A program made the translations under genes and the position numbers. From NCBI RefSeq assembly GCF_021347895.1, contig NC_067117.1:13549858-13613857 (forward strand): 64,000 nt of DNA, read 5' to 3'. Origin of the DNA: Acanthochromis polyacanthus (Eukaryota > Chordata > Actinopteri > Pomacentridae). The notes below the pieces were generated by a model, which saw only the letters and a list, made by a program, of their open reading frames with translations, had not been told where the DNA came from and ran no database searches. Shown here one piece after another: positions 60,002-64,000 of this stretch; position 1 is the stretch's first letter; every line of letters begins with the position of its first letter.

Positions 60002-62614
60002 TCAGCAGCCACCGCAGCTCTTCCCACAGCTTCCTCCCAGTGATGCACACTGACCGCTCAGGGCCGCCACGCCACAGCGAGAGAACTGGTCACGACACAG
60101 ATCCGCTACACGGGCACACAGAGGTCAGTAAAATAAAAGCAGACCTGCATGCATAAACACGTGAACACGAAGTGAACCCACCTCTGAGCAGCTCCTCGTG
60201 CGCACACACAGTCCTCACGCAGACCTCCTTGTTGATGACGTACACCCGTCGCAAACTGATTGGAAACACATGTAGAGCTCACAAATGAGGCAGAAACAAA
60301 GAGATAGAGCCAGTGATGTCAAAGGGATGGTTCACTTAAAAGCAGCCAGATCTCGACTTGAAGGATTCCTCTGTTGCTATTTTGTGCTTTTTGTGGTGCC
60401 ACCAAACTCATCAGTAACTATTGTCTGTGCAGCCAAAACATGACGTAATTTTTTCTTCTGAGTTGTTGCCCAAAACCTATTAAAAAGCCACATTGTTGCA
60501 CTCAGTGGTTTTAGGGGTTGAAACATTATTGCCAGATCTCAAACCCTTTTCCAGGTTATTGTAATTGTTTGTTTCTTGTGTTTAAAGCCAATTCCCAATA
60601 AAAATGTCATCTAAAAACGCACTACCCTCTTAATTAATCACCTCTGACAACAATACTTAAAGTGGGTGCAAAATACAAATTAACTTTATTGCCTTTTTAT
60701 TGCTAATTGCTACAAGACCAATTCTTAAGTGGAAATGGAATGGAAATCAATGGATTGGGGATTTTATGCAGTTTTTACAACTACAGAAAGTTAAATTCAT
60801 TCTAATGGGATCTGCTGATAAATGCTAGTGAAGGACTACAAACTGGATTTAACATGTTGAGGAAGATTTAGTCTGCAGTTGAGTGTTGCTGAAATATGAA
60901 GAAAGTGTGATAGTGATGTGTCTGTTGCATATGGCCACGCAGAAGTTTTTTATTTAAATTCCTTGTATATTTTTTTAATTATCCCTGGTTTTTATGATAA
61001 ATTGAAAGTGAAACAATGTTGATGAAAAGTTCTTTTTCAAACAAACATACAGTGAAACATTAATAACCAAAGGTTATTTTCACTACAAATGTATATTAGT
61101 TTAAAATATTGGTTATCGGTGTCATCACCCCTGAAAAAAACACATCAGTCTGTGCATAGTTTATTAATCACCACGTTAGTATGTTTTCAGATATTGACAT
61201 TAAGAGCCATCTCTCAGTTTGTATCCTTTAAGTTTGGCTTCTTAATGTCTTTTCTGCCTTTTCTGAGACATTTTCACATCTGCAGAGATATAAAACTTTA
61301 ATCTCACTGTAGCAGAAAAAGGTGTCTTGGACTCACTTTGGTTCCAGTATAATGTTTACTCTAATATCTACTGTATCCTAATGATATTTTCCAAAAACTT
61401 CACGAGGAAAACACGTCATAAAATGCCATGGAGTTTTGCACTCTCTGCTTGCACTGTTACATTTTAAGTAAGCTGTTTGGCAAGATTTTGAAGGCGCTTT
61501 TTGCTGCAGTAATAGTAGAGATTTGGGGATGAATTGGAGCCACAGTGTTTGTTTGTCCTACTAACTTCAGAGGGTTGTTGACTGGTGTAAAGGCAGAGAT
61601 AATGACTGTGTTTTCTTCTCCTTTAGAAGTGGCTTCATACATACCTGTAGAAACACAGGCTGTTGAGGCATTGCTTGCATGGCTTGTGAACTGAGTAGAG
61701 TCTGGTGCAGGGATACTGCTCCTCTCTGCAATCTGTGAGTTAATCAGACAACATTATAATTCCTCCAGTCTGCATTGACAGTGGACTATGCATCTTTTAT
61801 TCTCCATCTTGCTTACCGAGAGGGCCAGGCTCTGTGGGCTCCGTCTCCAAATCAGACCCTAATATCCAAATGGAAAACAGATTTATCAACGAGACAAACT
61901 ATTTGTAACTCAGTTTTATGTAATTATGACAACATCATCAATAAAGCTATGACTGTGGTGGGAGGAGGGTTCAGTAGACATACTTGATTTTTCTGGACGG
62001 ACCACTGGCTCCAGCTGAACCTGCTGCTGGTAGGTTCCAGGAAGGGAATCAGTATTTTCATTGTCTGGATTCTCTACTCAAGAGGAGAGGAACATTTTGT
62101 CACACATGGACTTTGAAACATGAGCATAATGTTACAAGAACATCAAGAAATCTGTAAATTCTTTACCTGGGAAATAATCCAGCCCATAGTCCTCTGCAAA
62201 GCCATAAAACAAGCAGGAGAGAGATCATGAGATCAACATTAAGTCAAAGCCTGCACAGACAGCAGCATATAAAATGAACCACCTGCACACCGGGAAGCAG
62301 TAAACAAGCAGCTTGTGAGGCTGTAATCCATGACTTCATATGCAAGATGCTTACAAATAATAACATGCAGATAGTCAAAGTGCTATTTACACTGTGATAC
62401 AGTTGCCATGCGGGAGGTAAACAGCAATCGAAGGAGGAGAGAGAACTCCTCAAGGCGAGGTGACACATCAGAGGACAGCGAGGAATCAGGAACAGATGTT
62501 AGAGCTCTGATATAAACTGATGCTGAGCTGGAACAATGCAGGCCAATATTCTCTTAATGAACTCACCCAGAAAAGGAAACGGTTCCTGGTACTGGCCCTG
62601 GGCGAGCAGCAGAA
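60002..62614 (-). CDS. mfap2: Microfibril-associated protein 2 (MAGP-1), first exon not found
   Basis: Secreted component of fibrillin-rich extracellular microfibrils. Seven exons on the minus strand: 62614-62567, 62193-62167, 62073-61984, 61858-61817, 61732-61645, 60255-60182, 60105-60002, all GT-AG with consistent phase. The first visible exon encodes the end of the signal peptide and the mature start (LLLAQGQYQEPFPFLE). Acidic Gln/Glu/Pro-rich exons follow (EDYGLDYFPE, NPDNENTDSLPGTYQQQVQL, TEPTEPGPLD). The Cys-rich matrix-binding part reads CREEQYPCTRLYSVHKPCKQ, CLNSLCFYS, RRVYVINKEVCVRTVCAHEE and LLRADLCRDQFSRCG. It ends SGQCASLGGSCGKSCGGC, the C-terminal ShKT-like six-Cys fold, and a TGA at 60,002-60,004. 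157 residues are visible against about 183 in human; the ATG and most of the signal peptide lie in an unseen exon upstream. It is convergent with crocc, as in human. Confidence 0.92.
60256..61644 (-). other. Large mfap2 intron, nothing recognised
   Basis: About 1.4 kb of AT-rich sequence between the exons encoding the two halves of the Cys-rich domain. No exon or named repeat seen. Confidence 0.5.
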
Positions 62615-64000
62615 CTGTTGATGTTTATGACAAATAAAGTAATCACAAAGATGGGGTGATGAGAGAAACGCAGAGGTGGAAAGTCAGTACAAGTCCTCCT
62701 AATGTACTACTTGTCCTGTATGTGTGCTGTTAATTAGGTGTTTCCAAAGAAATTCATCAAATGTCAGTTTTTATCATTGCACTCACCTCCTTTTTAAGAC
62801 AAAAACTTTGCAAATGCACACAGAGTGAAGATACCGTTTACGTCTCACAACTAAAAAAAACCCCATTAAATAATAATAAACTATATTTCTGTAGTTTCAA
62901 AACTGGAGTCACAAAGTGCTTCACAAAGAAAGAGCAACAGTACAGCATTATAAAAGAGGACATAAAATATTGTACGAAGTGTCTATGCAAGTGGGTTTTG
63001 AAAAGCCTGTTAATTCTTCAGAAGTACACTTATTCAACTCTGCTGTAGTCTATTGAAGCAGCAAAACCTCTGAAGATACTGTGTTTAGTAAAGATGTGTT
63101 TTTATTTACTAATTCAACAGTACTGTGCGGATTCTTTCTTCCATCAGAAGTTCCACAGTCTTGGTTTATGGTAAAATATCTATCTATCTGTCTGTCTATC
63201 TATCTATCTATCTAGAGTGATACCAAATTCCTTGTGCATTACTTGTGCATTAAAGCGGATTCTGATTCTAATTCTGATTCCGAAATAGGTTGAACCTGTT
63301 AAAAAATAGTTTAATAGTACTTATATATATAAGTTTACCAGCTACACTTCGTATGGCATTGCAGATATCTTATTATTTAGAAAAACATTCCAAAGACATA
63401 TTTGCACGTGTTCTCATTTTCAGCCCAGTAAGTAGTAAGTAGTTTGAGGACTATTACGAGTGACAATTTTAGGTCAAAATTGGAAAGAGTTTTGAGAGTT
63501 CTTTTTTATTTTTGGCTTCCTGTTTTCTTACTAAAAGCAAGAGGTAGGTTGGACACAGTTGGAAATGTTAGGCATTAACACTGATGCTGCATAAAAGATG
63601 CATGTCTCCATGGTGACGTTACCCACTGGATTGTGTACTAACATTTTAAAGCCTGAAGCTTGGAATTAGGCCATCATCGTCTCGCTCTTTTATAACAGTC
63701 AGGACCTGATTGAGAACCTGAAGACACTCCGCATGTTCTTATGGTAGTGGCTTTACTCTGTGGACACACACTGAAGCAAACTCTGCTTTATCGTCTGTTT
63801 TACACTAAATGGAACCATAACTTAAAAAATGAACATCATCCTGTATGGAAGGAGACACAAAGATAGTGGCTGGGACCTTAAACTCATCAGAAAAAAAGTT
63901 TACTAAAGTAACAAATCAACTAAGTAATAGGGTTATTTTCTTATAGATGTCTGTACAGACTGCTTGCAACCAGAGGAGTCGCCCCTGCTGGCTGTTAAAG
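62615..64000. other. Upstream of visible mfap2 exons; repeat remnants only
   Basis: The mfap2 first exon should lie here or beyond the window, but no ATG-hydrophobic-donor exon in the right phase could be picked. A (TCTA)n run at about 63,178-63,214 and a tail gattctgattctaattctga near 63,258 look like a retroposon 3' end. The block atttctgtagtttcaaaact ggagtcacaaagtgcttcac near 62,885 is repeat-like. Confidence 0.4.

Noticed and set aside
59715..60050. Minus-strand 91- and 111-codon frames rich in Ser/Leu/Pro
   Set aside because: Overlap the mfap2 last exon and 3' UTR in the wrong frame; the correct frame gives the Cys-rich C-terminus.
60002..60105. ShKT-like Cys-rich C-terminus as a possible toxin gene
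   Set aside because: The whole protein matches MFAP2, a matrix protein; the fold name comes from a toxin but the gene is not one.

Overview
The window is nuclear DNA from a ray-finned (teleost) fish. Genes are split into many short exons with GT-AG introns, Tc1/mariner, L1-like, RTE-like and MITE-type repeats lie between and inside them, and every protein is a clear vertebrate orthologue. Five genes are visible: fbxo42 (-, 3' end off the window), szrd1 (+), necap2 (+), crocc/rootletin (+, complete, 37 coding exons) and mfap2 (-, signal-peptide exon not found). Order and orientation match what I recall of the human 1p36.13 block (FBXO42-, SZRD1+, NECAP2+, CROCC+, MFAP2-), so this is conserved synteny rather than a functional operon. 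SPATA21, which I recall between SZRD1 and NECAP2 in human, is not seen.

Layout. 1-5,026: fbxo42 coding exons on the minus strand, with its upstream region to about 6.1 kb rich in GCTAACGTTAGC-type words. 6.1-10.2 kb: intergenic, with a decayed Tc1/mariner relic and a 3' fragment of an RTE-like LINE. 10.2-12.8 kb: szrd1. 12.8-21.6 kb: gene-free and repeat-rich, with a nearly complete Tc1-like element (14.0-15.6 kb), a dispersed teleost repeat plus (TCTTG)n, and a 5'-truncated L1-like LINE inserted into an older repeat. 21.6-27.5 kb: necap2, whose intron 6 holds a second, nearly identical Tc1-like element. 27.5-34.6 kb: intergenic, with a hAT-like element, relics, a TTAA-flanked MITE and a broken coiled-coil reading frame. 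34.86-58.46 kb: crocc, with three more copies of that MITE in its introns and one GC-AG intron. 59.3-62.6 kb: mfap2, convergent with crocc, the putative poly(A) signals lying about 120 bp apart. 62.6-64 kb: no exon recognised.

The genes act in unrelated processes: ubiquitin-ligase substrate recognition (fbxo42), an RNA-associated SUZ protein (szrd1), clathrin-coated vesicle formation (necap2), the ciliary rootlet and centrosome cohesion (crocc), and extracellular microfibrils (mfap2). Exon boundaries were read by eye and checked by reading-frame phase at every junction; for crocc all 36 junctions keep frame and give 2,015 residues. I found no clear new biological system. The most interesting loose ends are the broken coiled-coil frame upstream of crocc, the GCTAAC/GCTAGC word clusters at three gene starts, the two Tc1 copies broken at different places, and the TTAA MITE cluster.
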